From Pseudomonadota bacterium (GTDB lineage Bacteria; Pseudomonadota; Gammaproteobacteria; Arenicellales; UBA868), in NCBI GenBank assembly GCA_018661145.1, contig JABJIU010000067.1, forward strand, positions 1 through 12,853: a DNA stretch of 12,853 bases, given 5' to 3'. The notes beneath the pieces were generated by a model. It saw only the letters and a program-made list of their open reading frames with translations. It had not been told where the DNA came from and made no database searches. Below, one piece after another: positions 6,212 through 12,853 of this stretch (within the stretch, counting starts at the first letter, position 1; each line of letters opens with the position of its first letter). The position numbers and the translations under genes are program-made.

Positions 6212-7675
6212 ATGTCTCTCTCCTTTGACCCTGATCTCATCGAGATGCCGATTGGCCACCACATTGGCGGCGCTTTTGTTGCCGCGCAAGGTGAAGTGCC
6301 GATCCATCGTCCGTCCGATAATGTAGCGTTTGCGGACTGCCCAGCGGCCGATGTCGATGTGGTCGACAGGGCGGTTCAGGCAGCAAAGGCTGCTTTGCGC
6401 CAATCCCAATGGGGAGGCTGCCAGCCCCGCGACCGCACTCGCGCCCTGCAGCGCTGGGCCGATTTGATCGAAGCCGATGCCAAGGTTCTGGGGCAGCTTG
6501 AGTCAGTGCCATCCACTCGCCCAATCGCACAGATCAAAAATGGGGATATCGCGGTGACCGCGGAACAGATTCGGTTCTTTGCGGAAATGGCGGACAAAGA
6601 GGGAAGTCTTTTGGCCCCAACCCGTGATGATCAAATGGGTTGGGTCGCAAGTGAGCCCTACGGCGTTGTCGGTGCGATTACTCCCTGGAATTTCCCGATC
6701 TCCATGGCGGGCTGGAAACTCGCCCCGGCTCTGGCTGCTGGCAATGCGGTAGTCTTGAAGCCGTCTGAGATGACGCCGTTTTCGGCGCTACGCATGGCCG
6801 AGTTGGCGGTTAAGGCTGGCATCCCAGAGGGACTCATCAATATTGTCCAAGGCAATGGGGCGACAACCGGCAACGCGCTGACGGGTCATCCAGAGGTTGC
6901 CAAACTGTCGTTTACCGGATCGACTGTTGCAGGGCAGGCGATCATGGGCAATATCGCTCGCACGGGCATGAAACCCATGACCTTGGAGCTTGGCGGAAAG
7001 AGCCCGCAGGTTGTCTTTGCAGATGCGGATCTGGAAATGACTGCGCAAGCTATCGCGACCAGTATTCTCGCCAATTCCGGACAGGCATGCGTGGCGGGCA
7101 GTCGTGTGATTGTCGCGGCAGAATTGGCCGAAGCATTGGCGGCCCAATTACAAGTCTTGTTGGCCAACATCAACCCTGGGCCTACATGGGATGGAACCAC
7201 CACCTATGGTCCGATCATTTCTGAAAAACAACTGAAACGAGTCGATAGTCTTGTTCAGGAATCGATCGCGGTCGGAGCCACCGTGCTTTGTGGCGGGAAC
7301 CGGCTCGATCGCCCAGGGTGCTTCTATATGCCCACGATTCTCACCGATGTATCCGATAAGTCGCCGGCCGTGACTGAAGAGATCTTTGGTCCGGTGCTTA
7401 CGGTCCAGACATTTCTGAGCGAGGAAGAAGCGCTACAACTCGCAGACCATGCGACCTATGGTTTGGCAGCCGGCGTCTTTACCCGAGATCTGTCGCGGGC
7501 GCTTCGGGTAGTTAATGAGCTTGAAGCGGGCACCGTTTGGGTCAATCGTTACGGTCGTTCGCGCGATCACATTTTGCCGACAGGGGGCTATAAATCCTCC
7601 GGCATTGGCAAGGATCTTGGACGCGAAGCCTATCATGCTAACCGACGCTCTAAGAGTGTATTAATCGATCTTTGA
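6212..7675 (+). CDS. NAD(P)+-dependent aldehyde dehydrogenase (PuuC-like role)
   Basis: Oxidises an aldehyde to the carboxylic acid. The 487-aa length is normal for the superfamily. The conserved sites are all present: N160 in TPWNFP (oxyanion hole), K183 in LKPSE and the FTGST glycine motif (234-238) for the cofactor, E259 in LELGGKSP (general base), catalytic C293 in GQACVAGSR, and E390 in EEIFGPV. The C-terminal oligomerisation region reads WVNRYG, then GGYKSSGIGKDLG (458-470), typical of ALDHs acting on amino- or betaine-type aldehydes. A GGAG Shine-Dalgarno lies about 8 bases before the ATG. The gene sits between the ligase and the tartrate-dehydrogenase-like gene with only 16 and 7 bases between them. 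A gamma-glutamyl amino-aldehyde produced by the FAD oxidoreductase is the most sensible substrate, but the sequence alone does not show this. Confidence 0.9.
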   Translation: MSLSFDPDLIEMPIGHHIGGAFVAAQGEVPIHRPSDNVAFADCPAADVDVVDRAVQAAKAALRQSQWGGCQPRDRTRALQRWADLIEADAKVLGQLESVPSTRPIAQIKNGDIAVTAEQIRFFAEMADKEGSLLAPTRDDQMGWVASEPYGVVGAITPWNFPISMAGWKLAPALAAGNAVVLKPSEMTPFSALRMAELAVKAGIPEGLINIVQGNGATTGNALTGHPEVAKLSFTGSTVAGQAIMGNIARTGMKPMTLELGGKSPQVVFADADLEMTAQAIATSILANSGQACVAGSRVIVAAELAEALAAQLQVLLANINPGPTWDGTTTYGPIISEKQLKRVDSLVQESIAVGATVLCGGNRLDRPGCFYMPTILTDVSDKSPAVTEEIFGPVLTVQTFLSEEEALQLADHATYGLAAGVFTRDLSRALRVVNELEAGTVWVNRYGRSRDHILPTGGYKSSGIGKDLGREAYHANRRSKSVLIDL

Positions 7676-7682
7676 GGACATC

Positions 7683-8720
7683 ATGACAGCCCATAAAATT
7701 GCAGTTATCCCCGGTGACGGTATCGGTGTCGCAGTAACCGAATCGGCTCTGGAGGTGGCGACTGTTGTGCTTCCGGGTAGTCGGTTTGAAGCGACTACGA
7801 TGCCGTGGTCTTGTGACTATTACCTTGAGACCGGTCGCATGATGCCGGAAAATGGTATCGAGATCTTGCGTGGTTTCGATGCGATCTTCCTGGGTGCTGT
7901 GGGCTGGCCAGCCAAAGTGCCTGATGCGGTGTCGTTGCACGGTTTGTTGCTGCCAATTCGTAAGGCCTTTGTTCAATATGCCAATATCCGACCCCATCGT
8001 TTGCTGCCGGGAGTCGAAGGTCCGTTGCGTACATCGGATTTCGATATTCTGTGTATCCGTGAAAATACCGAAGGCGAATATTCGGGAGCAGGCGGGCGTG
8101 TGCATCGCGGTACTGCAGATGAGGTGGCAGTTGAAACGGCCGTCTTTACCCGCACGGGTGTTGAACGCATTCTACGGTTTGGCTTTGAGCAGGCGCGTCA
8201 ACGCTCTGGCCGACTGGCCTCGGTGACTAAATCAAATGCACAGCAGTATTCGATGGTTTTTTGGGATGAAGTGACGCAGGAGTTGGCTGCTGAGTATCCC
8301 GAAGTAAATGTGACGCCGTATCATGTAGATGCAATCTGCGCGCGTATGGTTATGGCACCTGAAACCCTAGATGTAATTGTCGCCTCCAACCTTTTTGGTG
8401 ACATCCTGACTGATTTGGGCGCCGCTATTCAAGGCGGGCTCGGTTTTGCGGCATCGGCCAATATTAATCCTACTGGCAACGCGCCATCTATGTTTGAGCC
8501 GGTACATGGCTCGGCTCCTGATATTGCCGATCAGGGGATGGCCAATCCAATTGCAGCTATCTGGTCTCTGGCCATGATGCTCGAACACCTGGGCGAAACA
8601 GAGGCTGCCAAACAGGTGATGGCGGCGGTGGAGGGGACTACCGCCAGTGGCGTCGGCTGCGTGTCCGGGGCGCAGAGCACGAACGAGATAACCCAGGCGA
8701 TTTTGGCGGCTTTGGGATGA
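7683..8720 (+). CDS. Isocitrate/isopropylmalate dehydrogenase family, tartrate/D-malate-dehydrogenase-like
   Basis: An NAD+-dependent beta-hydroxyacid oxidative decarboxylase, metal dependent and cytoplasmic. The 345-aa protein begins with KIAVIPGDGIG. The substrate and metal residues are visible: R93, R103 (NIRP), R126 (IREN), Y133 (EGEYSG), K183 (TKSN), D216 (HVDA), D240 (NLFGD) and D244. HGSAPDIA (275-282) is the NAD+-binding loop of the family. The GWPAKVPDAVSLHG stretch (74-87) resembles tartrate/D-malate dehydrogenases (TtuC, DmlA) rather than LeuB. GAGGA overlaps the ALDH stop codon, leaving 7 bases to the ATG, so this is the third gene of the ligase operon. No leucine-biosynthesis genes are near, which also argues against LeuB. 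Its job in an amine pathway is not obvious: it may act on a hydroxy-diacid product or be an adjacent malate/tartrate function. Confidence 0.87.
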   Translation: MTAHKIAVIPGDGIGVAVTESALEVATVVLPGSRFEATTMPWSCDYYLETGRMMPENGIEILRGFDAIFLGAVGWPAKVPDAVSLHGLLLPIRKAFVQYANIRPHRLLPGVEGPLRTSDFDILCIRENTEGEYSGAGGRVHRGTADEVAVETAVFTRTGVERILRFGFEQARQRSGRLASVTKSNAQQYSMVFWDEVTQELAAEYPEVNVTPYHVDAICARMVMAPETLDVIVASNLFGDILTDLGAAIQGGLGFAASANINPTGNAPSMFEPVHGSAPDIADQGMANPIAAIWSLAMMLEHLGETEAAKQVMAAVEGTTASGVGCVSGAQSTNEITQAILAALG

Positions 8721-8781
8721 ACGGCTAAGCAACTTCGTTACACCTTCCGTGCTCATTAGTTTAAATGGTGTTAAAGAGAAC

Positions 8782-10065
8782 CTATCGGAGCTTGTCTAAC
8801 ATTTTGTAGTAAGTACCCACCAAGGGTAAAAACCAGGGTTTGCCGAAGTGTCCGGCCACAGCGTCCCAAGGTAGAGTCGTCCACGGATTTTCGCGCTTCT
8901 CACCTCTCATTTGATCGGCCATGATCTCGCCTAGATGGGTTGCAAGCTGCGCGCCGTGACCGGAGTAACCCATCGCATAATAAATGCCATCGACCTGTCC
9001 GGCACGTGGGTAGCGGTCTTTGGTCATATCAACCATGCCGCCCCAGCAATAGTCGATCCCGACGTCGGCCAGATGCGGGAAGAGGTTAGTCATCGCGGCC
9101 CGCAGCACCTTTCCGCTCTTTGCATCGGATCCTTGATCAGAGCGTGCGGAGAACCGTGCTCTCCCACCAAATATCAGCCGTCTGTCAGGAGAGAGGCGAA
9201 AATAATTGCCAACATTCAATGAGGTGACGCAGGTGCGGTCACCGGGAAGAGTTTTCCTGACTTCTTCCTCAGTGAGGGCCCGCGTGGCGACGATAAAACT
9301 CCCCACTGGGATGATGCGCCGACGAAACCAACCAAAGTTCGGTGTGGTGTAGGCTCCTGTCGCCAACAACACTTTGCGCGCGGTAATCGTGCCCGATGGG
9401 GTGGTCAGGCGGTGACCTTTGGTGTCGGGCGTGCAGGCCGTGACCGGTGCTGCCTCAAAAATATCAGCGCCGTAGCGAGCGGTAGCTTGCGCCAAACCGG
9501 CGACGAAGCGACCCATGTGCATCATGCTGCTCTTGGGCTGCAACATCGCACCGTGAAACGCGTCCGATCCAATTTCGCTTTTCAGTTCGTCGCGAGTTAA
9601 CAGCGTTGTTTCAGGATCTACGAGGGCATTTAAGGCAGCGAAATTGTTGGCAATGACCGCCATGTGCTGTGGCTTTGAAGCTAACTTGAGTTTGCCCGAG
9701 CGGCGGAAGTCGCAGTCAATTTGCTCTTCTTCGATGATGCGTTCGATTGTCTCAATGCCGTCATCGAAGGTGCGGTACATGGCAACTGCTACCTCCTGGC
9801 CAAATTGGTTACAAGCATCCAGAAAACTGTGGGCAAGACCGTTGTTCAGGTGACCACCGTTGCGCCCGGATGCGCCAAAGCCCACCTTTTGCGCTTCCAG
9901 CACGGCGACGCGTGCACCGCTTTTGGCTAGTTTGCGTGCTGCGCCAAGACCGGTGAAGCCTGCACCAATGATCGCGAAGTCGTAGTGACCATGGGGCCCA
10001 TCGGAGGTGTCAACAAAGGCGGGCGAACTGTCGTGCCAATAGGAAATGTATTTAGTGTCGTTCAA
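8782..10065 (-). CDS. FAD-dependent oxidoreductase, PuuB/OrdL-like (DAO family)
   Basis: Predicted to oxidise the C-N bond of a gamma-glutamylated or other secondary amine to an aldehyde using FAD and O2. The 427-aa length is close to E. coli PuuB (about 426). The dinucleotide motif GAGFTG is at 34-39, the ribose-binding acid at E57 (VLEA), and the DAO motif GASGRNGGHL at 64-73. The FAD-contacting C-terminal block GYSGHGAQLATHLGE and a YYKMLDKLR tail follow, in the same order as PuuB. The start is TTG: an in-frame TGA lies 7 to 9 bases upstream, and no ATG or other start occurs before the FAD motif. It begins 1 base after the HAD stop codon, so translation is probably coupled to HAD. It is convergent with the ligase operon, ending 61 bases from it. 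A sarcosine- or D-amino-acid-type substrate remains possible. Confidence 0.87.
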   Translation of the reverse strand: MNDTKYISYWHDSSPAFVDTSDGPHGHYDFAIIGAGFTGLGAARKLAKSGARVAVLEAQKVGFGASGRNGGHLNNGLAHSFLDACNQFGQEVAVAMYRTFDDGIETIERIIEEEQIDCDFRRSGKLKLASKPQHMAVIANNFAALNALVDPETTLLTRDELKSEIGSDAFHGAMLQPKSSMMHMGRFVAGLAQATARYGADIFEAAPVTACTPDTKGHRLTTPSGTITARKVLLATGAYTTPNFGWFRRRIIPVGSFIVATRALTEEEVRKTLPGDRTCVTSLNVGNYFRLSPDRRLIFGGRARFSARSDQGSDAKSGKVLRAAMTNLFPHLADVGIDYCWGGMVDMTKDRYPRAGQVDGIYYAMGYSGHGAQLATHLGEIMADQMRGEKRENPWTTLPWDAVAGHFGKPWFLPLVGTYYKMLDKLR

Positions 10066-10066
10066 T

Positions 10067-10738
10067 CTAGGTCAGGCCGAACATGCCCGGCAGGCCGGAA
10101 ATATCCCTGATTTCTGTATAACCGTAGTAGGGATTGGCCGGTTCATGCCCCCGATTTATCCAAACCTTGGATTTGATTCCCAGATCATGTGCGGTCATCA
10201 GATCGTAGCGAAACGAGGACGACACATGAGTAATATCCTCCGGTCCACAGCCCAAGATGTCGAGCATGTATTCAAAGCCGTTCATCTGCGGTTTGTAGGT
10301 CCCGGTTTGCTCTGCGGTTAGCACCGTGTGAAAAGGCGCGCCCAGCTTTTCTACATTGGACATAATCTGATTGTCCATCGCGTTGGATAGAATAACCAGC
10401 GGAATATCTTTTGCTACGCGGGCCAGCCCTGCGGGCACATCCGGATGTGGTCCCCAAGTAGGCACTTCATTGTAGATCTGCAGGGCGTCTTCGGTCCGGA
10501 ATGGCACATGGTGTAACTTGCAAGTCCGCTCAAGCGCGCCCGCGACCACATCGCTGTAGGGCTTCCACGCGCCGAGGATTTCATCCATCCGATAGGCCGC
10601 GAAGCTGCGGATGAAGGCTTCCATTACATCGGGACTGAGCGTCTCACTATAAATGCGTCGCGATGCGCCGGCCATATCGAAATGGGTCAGGGTGCCATAG
10701 CAATCAAAGGTGATGAATTTGGGTCTGAATGTCGTCAC
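10067..10738 (-). CDS. HAD superfamily hydrolase, haloacid dehalogenase type II-like
   Basis: A 223-aa protein with the HAD core: nucleophile D12 in the FDCYGTL motif, S118/N119 of motif 2 (VILSNA), K149 of motif 3, and D179 of motif 4 (SSSFRYDL), with a helical cap in between. This arrangement with Cys and Tyr after the Asp is that of L-2-haloacid dehalogenases. Compared with L-DEX, the Asn177 position appears to be F176 and Tyr157 appears to be F155, so true dehalogenation is doubtful and a phosphatase or other hydrolase role is possible. The start is GTG with AAAGGAA 6 to 7 bases upstream. The next gene on this strand, the FAD oxidoreductase, starts 1 base after its TAG. That coupling suggests a role in the same amine pathway, but none can be named. 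Confidence 0.85.
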   Translation of the reverse strand: MTTFRPKFITFDCYGTLTHFDMAGASRRIYSETLSPDVMEAFIRSFAAYRMDEILGAWKPYSDVVAGALERTCKLHHVPFRTEDALQIYNEVPTWGPHPDVPAGLARVAKDIPLVILSNAMDNQIMSNVEKLGAPFHTVLTAEQTGTYKPQMNGFEYMLDILGCGPEDITHVSSSFRYDLMTAHDLGIKSKVWINRGHEPANPYYGYTEIRDISGLPGMFGLT

Positions 10739-10952
10739 TGCGGTTCCTTTGGATGAAATAACTACTCCGAACTTGAAGAGAAGTCTGGTTTAGAGCGTCT
10801 AATGAGAGGAGCATGCCGTATGTGCCAGAGCGGCTCGTGTTTAATTAACAAGATTCTGTTTGTAATGGTTAGTAGTACGAAGATTTCTGTGGCTCACACT
10901 GGGCCAGAGGCGCAGTCACGTATAACTTATTTTTCTGCGCGACAGAGTATAG

Positions 10953-11073
10953 TCAATCACAAATTGCATCGTCGACACTGACTTCCGTGGCATCGGATCG
11001 GTCATTGTAGGTACCGTATCCGACCGGACGAAAGTTTTATCACAGCCTGGGTTACCAACGATTCGAATCGGTC
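10953..11073 (+). pseudogene. Decayed GNAT acetyltransferase fragment (candidate)
   Basis: Two adjacent frames give pieces of one GNAT fold. From 10953 the frame reads SITNCIVDTDFRGIGSVIVG, like the strand-turn-helix motif A that binds acetyl-CoA (VxxDFRGxGIGS). From 11011 a second frame reads TGRKFYHSLGYQRFES, like the usual FYxxLGF C-terminal element. The pieces lie only about 15 residues apart instead of the usual 30 or so, which implies a frameshift and an internal deletion. Both frames have stops upstream (10950 and 11008). The second piece runs in frame into the ATG of the intact GNAT gene. The resemblance is by eye and the stretch is short. Confidence 0.4.
11059..11070. repeat. 12-bp perfect palindrome just before the GNAT start
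   Basis: CGATTCGAATCG is a perfect palindrome ending 3 bases before the ATG at 11074, where a Shine-Dalgarno would be expected. The half ATCGGTCAT that overlaps its right end (11067-11075) recurs at 10996-11004. It could be a regulator site or a chance product of the remnant coding sequence it overlaps. Confidence 0.3.
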
Positions 11074-11904
11074 ATGACCTCAACTCTCACTTTCAAAACA
11101 CTGAATGACGAGCATCTGGGAGGCGCCTTGCGGATGTCCAGCGATGTTCGCTGGCCCCATCGGCTAGAGGACTGGGCCTTTGTAGCAGATATCAGCAATG
11201 GCGTGGTCGCCATGGAAGGCGATCGAGTGGTTGCAACCGCACTGGCGACTCTTTTTGCCCCGGTTGGGATGGTCAACATGATTATTGTCGATGCGGCTTT
11301 GCGCGGGCGCGGTTTGGGTCGCGACATTATGTACCGTGCAATGGAGATGATTGCACCGGATGCCTGGCGATTAGTCTCCACAAAAGACGGCTTGCCGCTT
11401 TATGAAAAGGCCGGATTTCAGATCACCGGAGAAATCCTGCAATACCAGGGGATGGTGAAGCCGATCATTCCTGCAGGTGCTGCAGAGTGGACAACCGCGG
11501 ACAGCCTGAGAGCGATGTTGGCCCTGGATACCGCCACGACTGGAATGGATCGACACACGCTCTACGCAGCACTCGCGGACAAAGCGCGCTTTGCCGTACT
11601 GCGCAACGACACGGGCATCACCGGTTTTGCCGCAGTGAGAGATTTTGGGCGCGGCGAGGTCGCCGGTCCCATCATCGCTCGTACTCAAGAAGATGCGCAA
11701 AGCCTGCTCTCGCTCATCATGGCTCAGCGTACTGGCCAGCTTCTGCGAGTGGATACCAGCATTGAGACTGGCCTTGGCTCTTGGCTCGCGGCTCAGGGCT
11801 TGCCTCAAGTAGGTGGTGGTTTGCAAATGCAAAAAGGAGAGTTGCCTGAATCACCATCTCGGTCGCACACTGTTTTTGCCCTGGCGTCGCAAGCACTCGG
11901 CTAG
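11074..11904 (+). CDS. GNAT N-acetyltransferase with a C-terminal Acetyltransf_18-type domain
   Basis: A 276-aa two-domain acetyltransferase of unknown substrate. The N-terminal GNAT domain (about 1-125) has the strand NMIIVDAALRGRGLGRDI with motif A, RGRGLG (77-82), which binds the acetyl-CoA pyrophosphate, and YEKAGF (110-115). The C-terminal part (about 135-262) has the pattern LDTATTGMDR (150-159), an internal GFAAVRDFGRGEVAGPI strand pair and a VDTS motif, typical of the Acetyltransf_18 domain often found after GNAT domains. No clear Shine-Dalgarno precedes ATG 11074. The frame is open back to 11011 through what appears to be an unrelated GNAT remnant, so the true start could differ by a few codons. 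The gene is alone on its strand, divergent from the HAD/FAD pair and convergent with the second FAD oxidoreductase. A role in amine acetylation is possible but not shown. Confidence 0.85.
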   Translation: MTSTLTFKTLNDEHLGGALRMSSDVRWPHRLEDWAFVADISNGVVAMEGDRVVATALATLFAPVGMVNMIIVDAALRGRGLGRDIMYRAMEMIAPDAWRLVSTKDGLPLYEKAGFQITGEILQYQGMVKPIIPAGAAEWTTADSLRAMLALDTATTGMDRHTLYAALADKARFAVLRNDTGITGFAAVRDFGRGEVAGPIIARTQEDAQSLLSLIMAQRTGQLLRVDTSIETGLGSWLAAQGLPQVGGGLQMQKGELPESPSRSHTVFALASQALG

Positions 11905-11979
11905 CCGCCTCAAATATACCCAGGCTTCCTAACGGCCTGATCGAACTGGGACACCGGCGAAAGGCCTACTGGATGTCAC

Positions 11980-11996
11980 CGGGCGCTAATCGCCCG
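11980..11996. terminator. Short GC hairpin at the end of convergent genes (weak terminator candidate)
   Basis: CGGGCG-CTAAT-CGCCCG forms a perfect 6-bp GC stem with a 5-base loop. The TAG stop of the minus-strand FAD oxidoreductase falls in the loop. It lies 75 bases after the GNAT stop. No T-run follows directly on either strand, so termination is uncertain. The rest of the gap between the two genes (11905-11979) shows nothing recognisable. Confidence 0.3.
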
Positions 11997-12853
11997 TTGC
12001 CGAATTTTGAAAACGCCCGATGTGGAAGGGATTCGTGTCGGTTAGGCTGGTCCCGGTCAGCATCAACTCTGCCATCTCTGCCCCGACACCCGGCCCAAGT
12101 TGGAAGCCATGTCCGCAGAATCCAAAGGCATGAAACAATCCATCATGACGTGAACTTGGCCCGATGACCGGCAGCATATCGTCAACATAGCCCTCACAAC
12201 CCGACCATGTCCGTATCACAGTGGTATGACGCAGGGCTGGAATCAGGTGGGTCAGCACCTCAAGTTGGCGCAGTGTTCGGTGCGGATTGACCTTGGCATG
12301 GCCGGGGACCAGGGTGAGGTCTTCCCGAGGGCCGCCGCCAAAGACGATATTGCCACGCTCCACCTGACGGCAATAGATAACCTCTTCTGCCTTACGCGCC
12401 CAGACCCCAACAACAGGCAGGATGCGATGCTCGAGCGGCTCTGTGACTCCCATCTGAGGCGCGTAAGCTGTCAGCGGTGCCGGTTCGCCAAGCCAGCCCG
12501 CCACCTGGCCGCCCCACGCTCCAGCTGTGTTCAGCAGCAAATCGGCCTCGATCACTTCATCGGACACTTCGATGCGAAAGCCGCTGGGCGTTGGCCTAAC
12601 GGACACAACCTGCGTGTGATCGCGAAGCACTAATCCGTGACGCACAGCGGCGCGGGCAAAAGCGGGCGCCACAAGGCGAGGGTTTCCTGATCCATCTTGG
12701 GGCGAGAAAGAGCCTGCAATTACATCCTTCGACAGGAAAGGGAACCGCTGCCGCATTTCTATCTGATCTAGCGACTCAATTTCTAAACCGTGCTGAAGTG
12801 CAGCCGAGGCGAAGTTCTGCATATCCTTCAACGCCTCTTGGTGGAAAACCGCG
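11986..12853 (-). CDS. FAD-dependent oxidoreductase of the DAO family, C-terminal part (runs off the window)
   Basis: The visible 289 or so codons are the C-terminal two thirds of a DAO-type amine or amino-acid oxidase (DadA, sarcosine oxidase or opine-oxidase-like). The pieces seen in order are: substrate-domain text with FSPQDGSGNPRLVAPAFA (about 200 bp into the visible part), an NTAGAWGGQVAGWLG block that closes the FAD domain, and the C-terminal FAD loop CGHGFQLGPGVGAEMAEL. The frame stays open to the last base, so the N-terminal GxGxxG motif and the true start lie beyond the window. A TTG near 12831 should not be taken as the start. Sequence and spacing differ clearly from the PuuB-like protein at 8782-10065, so it is not a recent duplicate. 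The substrate is unknown; a methylated glycine is an attractive but unproven idea given the carnitine module. Confidence 0.87.
   Translation of the reverse strand, partial: AVFHQEALKDMQNFASAALQHGLEIESLDQIEMRQRFPFLSKDVIAGSFSPQDGSGNPRLVAPAFARAAVRHGLVLRDHTQVVSVRPTPSGFRIEVSDEVIEADLLLNTAGAWGGQVAGWLGEPAPLTAYAPQMGVTEPLEHRILPVVGVWARKAEEVIYCRQVERGNIVFGGGPREDLTLVPGHAKVNPHRTLRQLEVLTHLIPALRHTTVIRTWSGCEGYVDDMLPVIGPSSRHDGLFHAFGFCGHGFQLGPGVGAEMAELMLTGTSLTDTNPFHIGRFQNSATGD

Larger units (their letters stand above)
10739..11073. other. 335-bp gap between divergent genes
   Basis: No intact gene is visible here. The left end holds the Shine-Dalgarno of the HAD gene (minus strand). The right third contains a likely GNAT remnant and a 12-bp palindrome, listed separately. 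The middle (about 10790-10940) is AT-richer than the surroundings, as expected for divergent promoters. I cannot place convincing -35/-10 boxes, though TATAGT at 10948-10953 is a possible -10 element for the + strand. Confidence 0.5.

Noticed and set aside
5906..6409. 167-codon minus-strand frame across the ligase/ALDH junction
   Set aside because: It spans two well-supported coding ends on the other strand and has no family resemblance.
7683..8720. LeuB (3-isopropylmalate dehydrogenase of leucine synthesis)
   Set aside because: The GWPAKVPD region fits tartrate/D-malate dehydrogenases better, and there are no leuA, leuC or leuD genes nearby.
8721..8781. Terminator between the convergent dehydrogenase and FAD oxidoreductase genes
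   Set aside because: TTACACC and GGTGTTAA pair only imperfectly across a long loop and no GC-rich stem with a U-run is present.
11371..11832. 153-codon minus-strand frame inside the GNAT gene
   Set aside because: Antisense to both conserved acetyltransferase domains, with no supporting motif or start signal.
12226..12633. 135-codon + strand frame inside the second FAD oxidoreductase
   Set aside because: Antisense shadow of a conserved DAO gene; the translation is rich in Arg, His and Cys without domain features.

Overview
The window is about 12.9 kb of dense bacterial DNA, medium-high GC by eye, with short intergenic gaps, Shine-Dalgarno-led genes and several GTG/TTG starts. The gene content is catabolic and points to a heterotrophic proteobacterium that uses quaternary amines, polyamine-like amines and other organic nitrogen compounds. 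I see no rRNA, tRNA, phage, insertion sequence or CRISPR, and the sequence alone does not fix the genus.

Region 1 (1-2621, + strand) is a carnitine-type module. It holds the C-terminal part of a beta-keto acid cleavage enzyme (BKACE), a closely coupled L-carnitine 3-dehydrogenase, and a TauD/TfdA-family Fe(II)/2-oxoglutarate dioxygenase. The simplest reading is: trimethylamine compound hydroxylated to carnitine, carnitine to 3-dehydrocarnitine, then cleavage to betainyl-CoA and acetoacetate. The usual betainyl-CoA thioesterase is not in the window.

Region 2 (2705-4602) is a small unrelated-looking group: a GYD-domain protein (- strand), and divergently a 4-oxalocrotonate-tautomerase-like protein followed by an EHN-type epoxide hydrolase. 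The gap between the divergent genes carries a strong inverted repeat.

Region 3 (4790-10738) resembles the Puu gamma-glutamyl-amine pathway. A glutamine-synthetase-like ligase, an aldehyde dehydrogenase and a tartrate/D-malate-dehydrogenase-like enzyme run on the + strand. Facing them on the - strand is a two-gene unit of a HAD type II protein and a PuuB-like FAD oxidoreductase. The ligase lacks the ammonium-site residues of true glutamine synthetase, so an organic amine is the likely acceptor. The expected order is glutamylation, FAD-dependent oxidation to an aldehyde, and ALDH oxidation to the acid. No PuuD-type hydrolase is present, and the roles of the dehydrogenase and the HAD protein are open.

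Region 4 (10739-12853) holds a 335-bp gap with what looks like a decayed GNAT fragment, an intact two-domain GNAT acetyltransferase (+), and the C-terminal part of a second DAO-type FAD oxidoreductase (-) that runs off the window end.
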